Assembly: GCA_030407315.1 (NCBI GenBank)
Contig: JALQPE010000577.1
Span: 1-36,927 of the forward strand
Length of the DNA stretch: 36,927 nt
Reading direction: 5' to 3'
Origin: Asparagopsis taxiformis
Lineage: Eukaryota > Rhodophyta > Florideophyceae > Bonnemaisoniales > Bonnemaisoniaceae
Made by a program: the position numbers and the translations under genes. This document shows, one piece after another, positions 27,861-36,927 of the stretch (position 1 is its first letter; each line of letters starts with the position of its first letter). Below the pieces are notes generated by a model that worked only from the letters and a program-made list of their open reading frames with translations, made no database searches and was not told the DNA's origin.

Positions 27861-29643
27861 TGTCTAATTTGGCCACAACGGCCCCAGGAACCGACCGCCG
27901 CCGTGTAGCATCGTCCGAAGCCCGGTTCGCGCCTTTCAGCGCTTGCAATTCGTTATAAACCTTGACGTATTCCGCGCGCAGCGCCGCGTCGAGCTGAGTG
28001 ACGTCAATCGGCGCACGAGGAGCCTCGGAGAATAGTGAATAGCGACCATCGCGGAAGCGTCGTCGCTCGATAGCTAGCAACGCCGCCATGCCAAGATACT
28101 GCGCGTACTCTCGAGAGTCAGTCGCGCGCATGACGTGTAACTCGTTGGAAGACAACGCCGATAACACGGAATCGATAGTCACGACGTCGCCCGCCTCTAA
28201 GTTCGCGAACGCATCGCGCGACGGGTTGCGTTCGGACTTCAGAAGGATGTGTGGAATTTCGGTATGGCGATGTACGCCCAGCGCGCCATGCGACCAATCG
28301 ACAGTACCGCGTTCTGCGTTCCAAGGCAGCCATTGACCGCCCTCCCTGAGATCGACGCCCGGCGCTACTTCGAAGACGGGAGTCTCGTCCCACGCGCAAG
28401 AACGGTGCTCCCGTAGGAGGCTATCTAGGTGCGCCGTTGAATACGTGCCGCCGCGTACAACCGCCGATGCGCCGATACGCTCGATGCCCGCGATAAGTTG
28501 GTCGCTCAGTCGCAAGATGCGCCGCTCGACGTACGCAACGTGCAACCAAGCGGCAGCGACCATTACGACCCATTCGCTGAGGGCTATCGCCCAGAAATAC
28601 GAGCTCGTTTCGACGGGGACGTTCAAACCGAGCAAGACCGATGGCGCGTAGTGGAAAACACAAGGGAGCGGCACTGACAACGACTCGGGAGCCTCGTGCC
28701 AGTCACGCGCGTCGTAACGCGAGAAGAATGCGCCGACGCGTTCTTCCGGGAATTCGCGAAACTAGACGTCGCGATGCGTAACAAAGTAACCATGCGACTG
28801 ACGCAAGCGTAGCTCACGGCGCGATTCAGACCGCATACCCGCTTCAAGGAACCACGGCACGCTGGTGTCGCCTTCGTTGTCGACGTCGTTCCACGGCACG
28901 CCGCCGTCTAGCAAGAAACCAGCGTTGGGCGCCGCCGCCCAAGGGTCGATGTGAACAAACTCGTCGCGGCGCATGGTACGAAGTTTAGCCAAGTGGCGCA
29001 CGAGTCGCTCGTTAGCCGCATCTTCCAAGAAATACGCGTCGCAAGGCAAGTTCGTCGGTACAGCCAGGTCGCAAAGCGCAGAATCGCGTCGCACATCCCA
29101 TACCGACTGCGTGTTTCGATGACCAGGAAACACGGCGTAACGATTAACGTCGGCAACGCGGTCCCAGAGGAAACGGCGCGGATAAAACTGAAGGCGACTT
29201 AGCTCCGACCAAGTCGGGAGCGTGCGAGGAAGGAAGCGAAACGCCACGGGATCGTCGTACCGCACGCGAGGCGCCGGAGCGGGAACGTTCTGCGCGGCGG
29301 AAGGAAGCGAAACCGACGCGGGCGGAGGAACAGAACGAAGAAGGATGCCAGTGCCAGAGCAAACCCCGGTCGCGGAAGTTGGCGTTACGGTAGCGTCCAC
29401 GGTCGCGACGACGTCGGAAAACGTAGCGCCGTCACCCCCGCGTCCGCTCGACGATGCCGGCGCGCCTGCGTTTGAGGAGGAAGCTTGCGCCATGGACATG
29501 TAATAAGGGCTCTCGGGGCTCGATGGAAAAGGAATCGAAACGCGCGCATTGGACGGAGAAGCATGGGGTGTAGGCACAGTTTCGCTGCCAGGAGGCGCAC
29601 CGGCTCGAGGCCAACCGGGAAGCGACTCGTTGTCTTGCGCCAT
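27850..29643 (-). pseudogene. Gene E, gag-like protein of unknown family, one nonsense codon, 3' truncated
   Basis: ATG at 29643-29641 (MAQDNESLPGW) aligns with MAHDGDTLPSW of gene F. The frame is then continuous to 27850 except for a TAG at 28764-28762, where F has GAA. Shared blocks include LPTWSEL, YPRRF, NRYAVFPGHRN, LAVPTNLPCDAYFLEDA, HIDPWAAAPN, VPLPCVFHY, WLHVAYVERRI and RHTEIPH. Similarity to F stops near 27933, and the frame ends a few codons later at the direct repeat, so the coiled-coil C-terminal third of F is missing. I do not recognise the fold; position, repetition and decay suggest a retroelement gag or another transposon gene. Confidence 0.55.
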
Positions 29644-30633
29644 CGGTAAGCACGCGCGCACGACGGAGACGAGAAAGCGAGCGCGAGTGGCACAATGGAA
29701 CAGAGGGAAGAAGGCACAATGGAGCAGAGAGAAGAAGGAAGAATGGAACAGAGAGCAGAGGAAAAGAGCAGAGGAAGAACAGGATGGTGATGCGCACGAG
29801 AGATGAAGCGCGAGGACGCGCTTCGAAGTTAGTCGAGGGGAGTGTGACGCAATTTATTTCGTCGAGGCGCGCGCGTTCGCTGCGATTGCGTCGGGATGAA
29901 TTCGCGTGCATCTATCTTAGTTGGTTAGTAAGCGAGCGTACGCGTGGCGTTTTGATTACGTGTCACGGAGCGTCGATGCGAGCACGTGCGCGCGTACGTT
30001 GCCACGAAACCGCGAGCCCGGCGCCACGTGAAGCGATTTTTACGGATTTCCCTTTTATTTCCCTTTTTGGGGTTTTTTATGACGAAAGTCTTTTTCCTAA
30101 ATATTTCCCCTTTTTGCGTGCGAGCTTGCGGCCGCCGGCCGGCCACGTAAGGACAACCTGTCCTGAGTAGTTAGCTACTAATGGTCGTTCTACTTCGCAC
30201 CTTACCAGTAAACAGGCAGCATCTTCGCAGCTACGAGTTCAGCGTTTAGCGAATCGCGAGGACCGATTGCGTTGAAACGTTGCGTGTGGGTTGCTCACGA
30301 TCGCCGACGTTTGCGTGCGCGCTGCGCATAAACCGATCGTCGAACTGCGTCGCACCGCGATAGCGCGCGTTGCGTCGCACGCCACTAGGCCAGGGATTTA
30401 CGACCCCTGTGTGGATCGCGTTGTGCTCGAGTTTACTCGGTGATCTCCCCCTGAGATCACGGCTTGCGCCGGCCCGCGAATCCTGTGTTGCGATCGATCC
30501 CTACGCGTTCCGCCGTTGTACCACCCGATCGCCACCGCGACCGAGCGACGCGCAAAACGCAAGTTCAACCAGCGCGATCCGGTTCACCTCGCCCTGATAC
30601 GGTTGCAATTCTAGAACTCCCTTAGCGACCGCC
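29644..30633 (-). repeat. Upstream region of E, shared with F
   Basis: The region 29800-30633 corresponds to 36060-36870. The outer part (30118-30633) is nearly identical between copies, with mostly single-base differences, many of them one-base length changes in short runs; the inner part and the genes are much more diverged. Homology ends sharply at TTAGCGAYCGCCACC. It includes GGCCGCCGGCCGGCC and an A/T-rich block with TTTTTATGACGAAAGTC. On the coding strand the last 120 bp before the ATG are pyrimidine-rich. It could be an LTR plus leader, but no TG...CA ends were identified. Confidence 0.6.
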
Positions 30634-30671
30634 ACCCCCGGCTGGTCCTACATCAAGCGCAGCGAGACTAG

Positions 30672-31030
30672 GGGACTCGCGCGTCGAAACTGGACTACCC
30701 TGTCTCCGGCCCCTTCCCCGTAATAGGCTGTCGTGGCCATACCTACGAAATCGTAATAGACGGCGTGCCCGAGCTCGTTAGTTCCGAACGCATCCGTGTC
30801 GCACCGCATATCGCGACGCCCGCGCCGACCTCGAAAACGCGCGCAATGTTAACCCAGAGTCAGGATACGGAACGCGCGAATTTATGATTGACAGACTCAT
30901 GGCCGAAGGCATTGACGATGCTGGGGAGGCCGTTTTCCGAGTGTGTTGGAAAGGATATTCGCCGCGCGATGATACCTGGGAACCCGTGGGTTCGCTGCGC
31001 CTATTTTCGCACGCTTTCGCAAGGACCTAA
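30672..31030 (+). pseudogene. Relic of a Ty3/gypsy chromovirus integrase C-terminus (GPF module plus chromodomain)
   Basis: From 30672 a frame reads LDYPVSGPFPVIGCRGHTY, then EIVIDGVPELVSSERIRVAP, matching the GPY/F module that ends many chromoviral integrases. One -1 step later (before 30878) another frame reads EFMIDRLMAEGI...VFRVCWKGYSPRDDTWEPVGSL and stops at TAA 31028-31030. The C-W-K-G-Y-x-x-x-x-D-T-W-E-P core, with its aromatic residues, is diagnostic of a chromodomain. The integrase core and reverse transcriptase are absent upstream, where the E repeat begins. It is a fragment in the opposite orientation to E and F. Confidence 0.8.
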
Positions 31031-32523
31031 AACGAGCCGCTTCGAACGCCGCCGAGCGAGACACTGAGACTGGCCGTGCTACATCGCGCAACCGCCGGAG
31101 GCCCCCACCGAAGGATTTCACTCCGAAAGCGACAAGCGTCACCAAACCGCGTCCGACGCCACCCAGCCGCTCGAGTTCGCGATTGGCGGACAAGAGGATC
31201 CGCCACCGCCCGCCACGCAAATGACTCGCAAATAACCGCCGAGCCAGAAGCGGCATGCGAGCCAAGGATGGCACCTTACGGATCATGGAGAAAACGGGCC
31301 AGGTCCACGCGGCGTTCTCCGACGCGCATGCGATAAAGCGTGCCGACACATCATCATTGCCGCCAACTTCGCGCGCCCGAGACGGCCAGTCTTCTCGAAC
31401 CGACAACGTGGCGCCGCACGGAAACGATAAGCCGCGACGTCAGACGAAGTTTCGCCACGCTCCGCGCAATTGATGTTCTACCGCTTCATGACCTGGAACT
31501 ACCGTCGTACGCAATGAAGCGACGCCGTTCGCGAGCCGCATACGCACTCGTCTGACAGGCCGGGCACGATACGTCGTCTGCGCGCCGCGTTACCACCCGC
31601 GTTGACTACCCGCACGGAGGCGCGCCGCCCTAGACTAGGCTGCCTGAATCCTGACGCTTGGCGACGCACAAAGGGGCTCTCACAAACGCTTGTCGGACCG
31701 GCGTTGACACGCGGCGCGCGTGACGCCGTTACCGCAAGAATACCACGCCCCTTCGCTGACACTCTAGACGCTGCCCGCTAAGAAATGTGCTGAACGCGAA
31801 AGCCCGTCGTGGACGCTGCGCCAATCTCGCTAAATAGGCGCCACGCAATATTCGCCGCTTGCGCTTCAGTCGCCCTTCGTTCGCCACGCAATTATCCGCC
31901 GTTCACGCCACGTAACGCTTAACGACCGCCTACCGCTACACGACCCCCGCGCCACTGTGCCCATTGGAGTCGCCGCGAACACGAATGGACGTGTATCTCT
32001 GGAATCGATGCGAGTTCGATCTCAACTAACACCCGACCTACTCCAGAGCCGCGACATGCATGGGAACCCGCGATGCGTTTTCGCGCGAAAAAAGGGGAGC
32101 GACACTGAAACTGGCGTGCGGGCTGGTCTGGCTAGTTAGCAATTCAACCGTCCCACTCGAATTGTCCCATTGGAAAATTGCTACGAAAGGGGCATCCGAA
32201 TTGCGCCGCCGCCAAGCTGACTCCCGCGCCGTGACGAGCCGTCCCCCGCTGCCGCCATCTGATTGGACGGCAACATACGCGAACTCCAACGAGGCGCTCG
32301 AAGCTGGTGGAAGGACGCAGCCCCCTGGACGCACGCAGCTCCCTCCTGAGAATATAGCGGTGCCCACGTGCATGGCTCCCCTTCAACCTAAGCGTGGAGA
32401 ATGAGGCTCGCTCCTAAAAAGGAAAAATGTGACCCCACCCGAGCCCCCTAGGTAGCATTCAGCAGTCCGCTCTAGTTACGGGTACAGTAGACGCGGTAGC
32501 AGAGATCGAACGTGGATAGCAAG
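31031..32523. other. GC-rich degraded sequence downstream of the chromodomain
   Basis: Short frames on both strands without recognisable content. It may be the 3' untranslated region and LTR of the chromovirus relic, but no boundary, PBS or polypurine tract could be supported. Confidence 0.35.
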
Positions 32524-32667
32524 CGACACGAAGCGGAAGCGAACAACGAATGCGCACAGCGAAATAACCGGCGACACGAAGCGGAAACGAACAACGAATG
32601 CGCACAGCGAAATAACCGGCGACACGAAGCGGAAACGAACAACGAATGCGCACGGCGAATTAACCGG
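32524..32667. repeat. 48-bp tandem repeat, three copies
   Basis: Units 32524-32571, 32572-32619 and 32620-32667 share CGACACGAAGCGGAA, CGAACAACGAATGCGCAC and GCGAAATAACCGG with only a few differences. On the minus strand the unit encodes a 16-residue peptide repeat, but no start or wider frame supports a gene. Confidence 0.9.
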
Positions 32668-33119
32668 CGACGTTAACGTCCCAAATGGGAATTGCGCGTG
32701 ACGAACCGTCAAAACAATCCCGCTACGACGAACTTCCACCGACGCGCTGCCCGTCCAGACTTCCTTCTTCTACTCTCGCTCAACCCCATTTCGCTTCACA
32801 ACTTATGCACCCCACCCTCCGCGCGCACGACTAGACGCCATCGACCGTGTGCCCTCCGAACGCCGACGTGGGCAGCGGGCAAATACGGTTTCAATCAACG
32901 ACACGCGCGCTACATCGCAGAAACACCGGCTCATACATACACTTGACGGAGACCGCGTTGCGCTGTCGCTCACCGAAAGCCGCAAGAACCCTGGCGTCTC
33001 ACGGCCGCACGCGTGTCGGACGGAAGGAACCCTGCACTACGAAGCGCTATGTGTGAATACAAGCAAGGAGAGTTTATTTCGAAGAAGATGCAATACGAGG
33101 AAGTAAATCAAGGTGGTAA
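32668..33119. other. Gap between tandem repeat and gene F
   Basis: No supported gene, RNA or repeat in this 450-bp stretch. Confidence 0.35.
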
Positions 33120-35920
33120 CTAAGACGGAGGTGCGCGCGTGTCGTCGTCTCGACGCGTGTGGCGGCTCGATGAACTGCCTGCCGTGCCACGCGAACGAGC
33201 ACGTCTTGAAGCCGTATCTGCCTGGTGACCGCGTCGCCGCTCGGAATTTAACACCCGAACGACGCGCCCATCGTGTACGCCAATCTGAAATGGAGGAATG
33301 CCCGCACGTCCCGTACGTCCCGCGGAACTTGCCGCTGCACGCGAGCGTGTCATGGGGCGCGCCCCGCCACGACCCGAACCAACGCTTCCCGCCGCACCAC
33401 GCGTCGCCTCTGCGCGCAACCCGCTCACAGACTGCGTCGCGCCAGTCGACTCCCTTTCGTCAGCGGAACCCGTGGGAGAACGCTGCATGAAGTCGACGAC
33501 GTCATTCAACGCTGAGCCCATCCGATGAGCACGCTCGATAGTTTCTTGAACCCGACGAACGGTCTCCCTCTCCCGAGCGCGATATCCGTCACGCACAACG
33601 GCGACCCGAGCAGCCAACCGACCCCTCTCCGCCTCCAAGTTAGATTCGACCTCCGCCAGCGCGCGCTGCGCAGCCTCCTGCGCTGAACCGGCGGAGTCGT
33701 AGCGAGACTGGAGGGCCGCCTACGCTTCGCGACTATCTTCGACCTTCTTCGTTTGCGCATCCGAACGACTCTGCATTGCGCCAATATCTTTGTGCATGCG
33801 CTCGATTCGCGCGGCATCTTCGTCGACCTTACGCTTCAACGTGGCCTCGCGAGCCTCGGATGCGGCTAGCGCCTCGCGAGTCTCGCGCAAGAACGACACG
33901 GCCTCGTCGCGCGCCTCGGTCGCGTCGTCACGAGCCTTAATCGCCTCTTCGCGGGTCTTGATAGCCTCGTCAAGGCGCCCCAAGGCTTCATCTCGAGCTT
34001 GTGCAACCGATGTTACATGCGACAGCGCCTCATCACGGTTTTGTTCGGCTGAGGAGATTTGTGCTAGCAAGTTGGCCGCGCCCGCCGAATTCGCTACCGC
34101 AACGGCGTCTTCGCCATCCACCACCGCAGGCGCCCCTGCCTGTTCGACAACCGCGGCCGCGCAAGACGCCGCGACGCTACCGGCCGCCGCACTCGCGCTT
34201 GCCCCACCCGAAGCGTTGGAAACGTCTTGGCTCGGAGTGGTCTTCTTCAACTCCTGCAGTTCGTTATAAACTTTTACGTACTCCGCCCGTAGTGCCGCGT
34301 CCAACTGAGTAATGTCAACAGGAGGCCGGGATGATTCGGAGAATAACGAATAGCGCCCGTCGCGGAAACGCCGGCGCTCGACGGCCAATAACGCGGCCAT
34401 ACCACGTTATTGCGCATACTCTCGCGAATTAGTTGCGCACATCACATGCAACTCGTTGGAAGACAAGGCCGACAAGACGGCGTCCACGGTTACAACGTCA
34501 CCCGGTTCTAAGTGCGCAAACGCGCTGCGCGACGGGTTACGCGGGGACTTCAACAACAAATGCGGAATTTCTGTATGACGGTGAACCCCGAGCGCACCAT
34601 GCGCCCAGTCGACCACGCCGCGTTCCGCGCTCCAGGGCATCCACTGGCCCCCCTCGTTAAAGTCCACGCACGGGGCGACGTCGAAGACAGGCGTCTCGTC
34701 CCATGGACATGCGCGATGCTCCGACAAGAGGCTTTCTAAGTGCGCAACCGAATACGTGCCGCCACGAACGACCGCCGCAGCGTCAAGCGAAAGATGCGGC
34801 GCTCAACGAACGCGACATGGAGCCACGCGCAAGCTACCATCACGACCCACTTGCTAAGGGCAACGGCCCAGAAATAAGAACGTGTCTCCACGGGAACATC
34901 GAGGCCAAGAAGAACGGACGTCGCGTAATGGAAAACGCAAGGCAAGGGAACAGATAACGATTCAGGCGCTTCAGGCCAGTCGCGCGGATCATAGCGCGGG
35001 AAGAAAGCGCCAACGCGATCCTCGGGAAACTCGCGAAATTCAGCGTCACGATACCTGACGAAGTAACCGGTCGAGCGGCGTAAGCGTAACTCGCGGCGCG
35101 CTTCGGAGCGCATCCCCGTGTCAAAGAACCAAGGCTCACTGACTTCTCCCTCTTGTTCGATGTCGTTCCAGGAAACACTGCCGTCCAACAAGAAGCCGGT
35201 GCTAGGCGCCGCCGCCCACGGATCAAGGTGCGCGAACTCGTCGCGACGCATCGTACGGAGTCGTTCCAGGTGGCGCAGAGGCCGCTCGTCCGCTGCATCC
35301 TCAAGGAAATAAGCGTCACATGGAAGATTGGTGGGTACAGCTAAGTCGCATAGTGCCGCTTCGCGCCGCGCGTCCCATACGGCCTGCGCGTTCTTGTGGC
35401 CGGGCAATACTGCGTAGCAGTTGACATCGGCAATACGCACCCACTGAAAACGCCGCGGAAAATATTGAACGCGGCTTAACTCAGACCAAGTCGGCATCGC
35501 GCGCGGCAGGAAACGGAACGCAGAAGGGTCCTCGTAACGCGCACGCGGGGCGACGACGGGTACATGTTGCGCAGCCGAAGGAAGAGAGACAGAGGAAGGA
35601 ACAGGAATAGACTGAAAGGGCACACCGACGTTCGCGCGACTCCCAGACGCGGATGCGGGAGCGGCAGTCACGTCTCTCGTCGTGACGACGCCGGGCGATG
35701 CGCCAACGCCATCCGTATTATTAGCACTCGTTGCCGCGGGTATCGGAGCGCTTGCGGATGACGCTTGAGCCATGGAGAGGTACAACGGGCTCTCGGGGCT
35801 CGCGGGCGCAGAAGCAAAACGCGAAGTGACAGACGGCGTGCGCAGCGGCGTCGCAGCTTCTTCGCCGAAAGGAATGCTGGCCCGCAACCAGCTCGGAAGA
35901 GTATCACCGTCGTGCGCCAT
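33120..35920 (-). pseudogene. Gene F, gag-like protein with long coiled coil, three lesions
   Basis: ATG at 35920-35918 opens a frame that follows gene E to RRIFRL. There a deletion of about 35 bp relative to E (near 34790) shifts the frame. The second frame (34407-34727) resumes with MSEHRACPWDETPVFDV, meets TAA at 34409-34407 where E has TAT, continues at 34400, meets TAG at 33722-33720 and continues to 33120. Restored by eye, the protein would be about 930 residues: a disordered N-terminus, a conserved core, then from about 34100 a long coiled coil with repeated ARDEA-type heptads, and a basic Arg/Ser-rich tail. Family unknown; a gag-like structural protein is a guess. Confidence 0.55.
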
Positions 35921-36870
35921 AGCGTACGAACGTGCGAATCGGTAAGGAGAACGGCGAGCGCGTGCGACAAGAGAGAAGGAAAGCAAGAGACGGAACAAAA
36001 GAGAAGAGGTTGCAGGCGAGAAGAACAGACGGAAGGAAACGGAAGAGAACGTAGAGAAAGAGATGACGTGCGAGGACGCGCTGTGATGTTAGTCGGGGGA
36101 AGTGTGATGCAATTTATGTTGCAAGTGCCAGCGCGTGTCGGAGCGATGGCGTCGAGTTGAGTCTGCGTGCATCCGCGTTTAGTTAGTAAGCGAGCGTACG
36201 CGTAGCGTTTTGATTACGTGTCACGGCGCGCCTGCGCGAACGCGTGCGATTGCGAGCCCGGCACCACGTGTAGCGATTTCTACGAATTTCCCTTTTATTT
36301 CCCCTATTTGGGTTTTTTATGACGAAAGTCTTTTTCCCAAATATTTCCCTTTTGCTTGCGAGCTTGCGGCCGCCGGCCGGCCACGTAAGGACAACCTGTC
36401 CTTAGTAGTTAGCTACTAATGGTCGTTCTACTTCGCACCTTACCAGTAAACAGGCAGCATCTTCGCAGCTACGAGTTCAGCGTTTAGCGAATCGCGAGGA
36501 CCGATTGCGTTGAAACGTTGCGTGCGGCGTTGCTCACGATCGCCGACGTTCGCATGCGCGCTGCGCATAAACCGATCGTCGAACTGCGTCGCACCGCGAT
36601 AGCGCGCGTTGCGTCGCACGCCATAGGCCAGGGATTTACGACCCCTGTGTGGATCGCGTTGTGCTCGAGTTACTCGGTGATCTCCCCCTGAGATCACGGC
36701 TTTGCGCCGGCCCGCGAATCCCGTGTTGCGATCGATCCCTACGCGTTTTCGCCGTTGTACCACCGATCGCCACCGCGACCGAGCGACGCGCGAAACGCAA
36801 GTTCAACCAGCGCGATCCGGTCACCTCGCCCTGATACGGTTGCAATTCTAGAACTCCCTTAGCGATCGCC
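35921..36870 (-). repeat. Upstream region of F, shared with E
   Basis: The second copy of the 29644-30633 region. The near-identical part is 36356-36870; the match ends at GCGATCGCCACC, after which the two loci differ. Pyrimidine-rich on the coding strand from 35921 to about 36070. The sequence from 36871 to the window end has no supported feature. Confidence 0.6.
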
Positions 36871-36927
36871 ACCTGTGGGGGTTAGGCACAACTTGGGAGA
36901 AGATGTTCCGGTCGAAGGTACCTCCGA

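Noticed and set aside
32060..32404. 114-residue plus-strand frame
   Set aside because: No recognisable domain, no leader, and located in degraded retroelement sequence.
36440..36872. Minus-strand frames ending LVAAKMLPVYW and beginning MAIAKGVLEL
   Set aside because: They lie in the shared flank, but one-base length differences between the two copies break the frames, so coding is not supported.
1..36927. tRNA or rRNA genes
   Set aside because: No cloverleaf with A and B box sequences and no rRNA core sequence was recognised by eye.

Overview
The window looks like a stretch of a fungal nuclear genome, probably a basidiomycete, made almost entirely of mobile or selfish DNA. The reasons are long intron-poor reading frames, pyrimidine-rich leaders just before the start codons, a CACTA/KDZ-like transposase and a relic of a Ty3/gypsy chromovirus integrase. 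The taxon is an inference; no host housekeeping gene, rRNA or tRNA was seen.

Layout. 1-3.4 kb: an unknown gene X (+), cut by the window edge, and an unknown two-ORF unit Y (-) joined by an ATGA overlap. 4.0-7.3 kb (-): unit A, a ParB/Srx-like protein with a Cys/His cluster, running into a 2-oxoglutarate/Fe(II) dioxygenase-like domain. 8.1-11.1 kb (-): unit B, a second copy of that pair with a better preserved dioxygenase. 12.9-16.4 kb (+): unit C, an unknown protein followed by a DPPY amino-methyltransferase fused to a SET domain. 17.2-21.2 kb (+): a large DDE transposase. 22.5-23.2 kb: an array of CTGGTT/AACCAG palindromes. 23.2-26.0 kb (-): unit D, a second, broken copy of the unit C pair with most of its SET domain missing. 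26.4-27.9 kb: a roughly 165-bp direct repeat pair around a short glycine-rich tandem repeat. 27.9-36.9 kb: visibly richer in G+C, with two same-orientation copies (E and F) of a gag-like gene of unknown function, both inactivated, sharing a nearly identical upstream region, and between them a plus-strand GPF plus chromodomain relic.

The most striking structure is a family of thirteen hairpins, each exactly 61 bp (23-bp arms, 15-nt loop), found in every intergenic gap from 3.5 to 17.0 kb and nowhere else in the window (3, 3, 4 and 3 copies). Two of these clusters are inverted copies of each other and flank unit B.

How the parts may work together (inference): the 3.4-21.2 kb block resembles a large DNA transposon, or nested transposons, carrying its own chromatin and DNA modification set: a base methyltransferase fused to a SET domain, an oxygenase that could act on modified bases or proteins, a ParB-like DNA-binding protein, and repeated hairpins as possible cis sites. 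Many reading frames are broken by -1 steps, mostly at C runs. These could be decay, long-read homopolymer errors, short introns or programmed frameshifting; the sequence alone does not decide.
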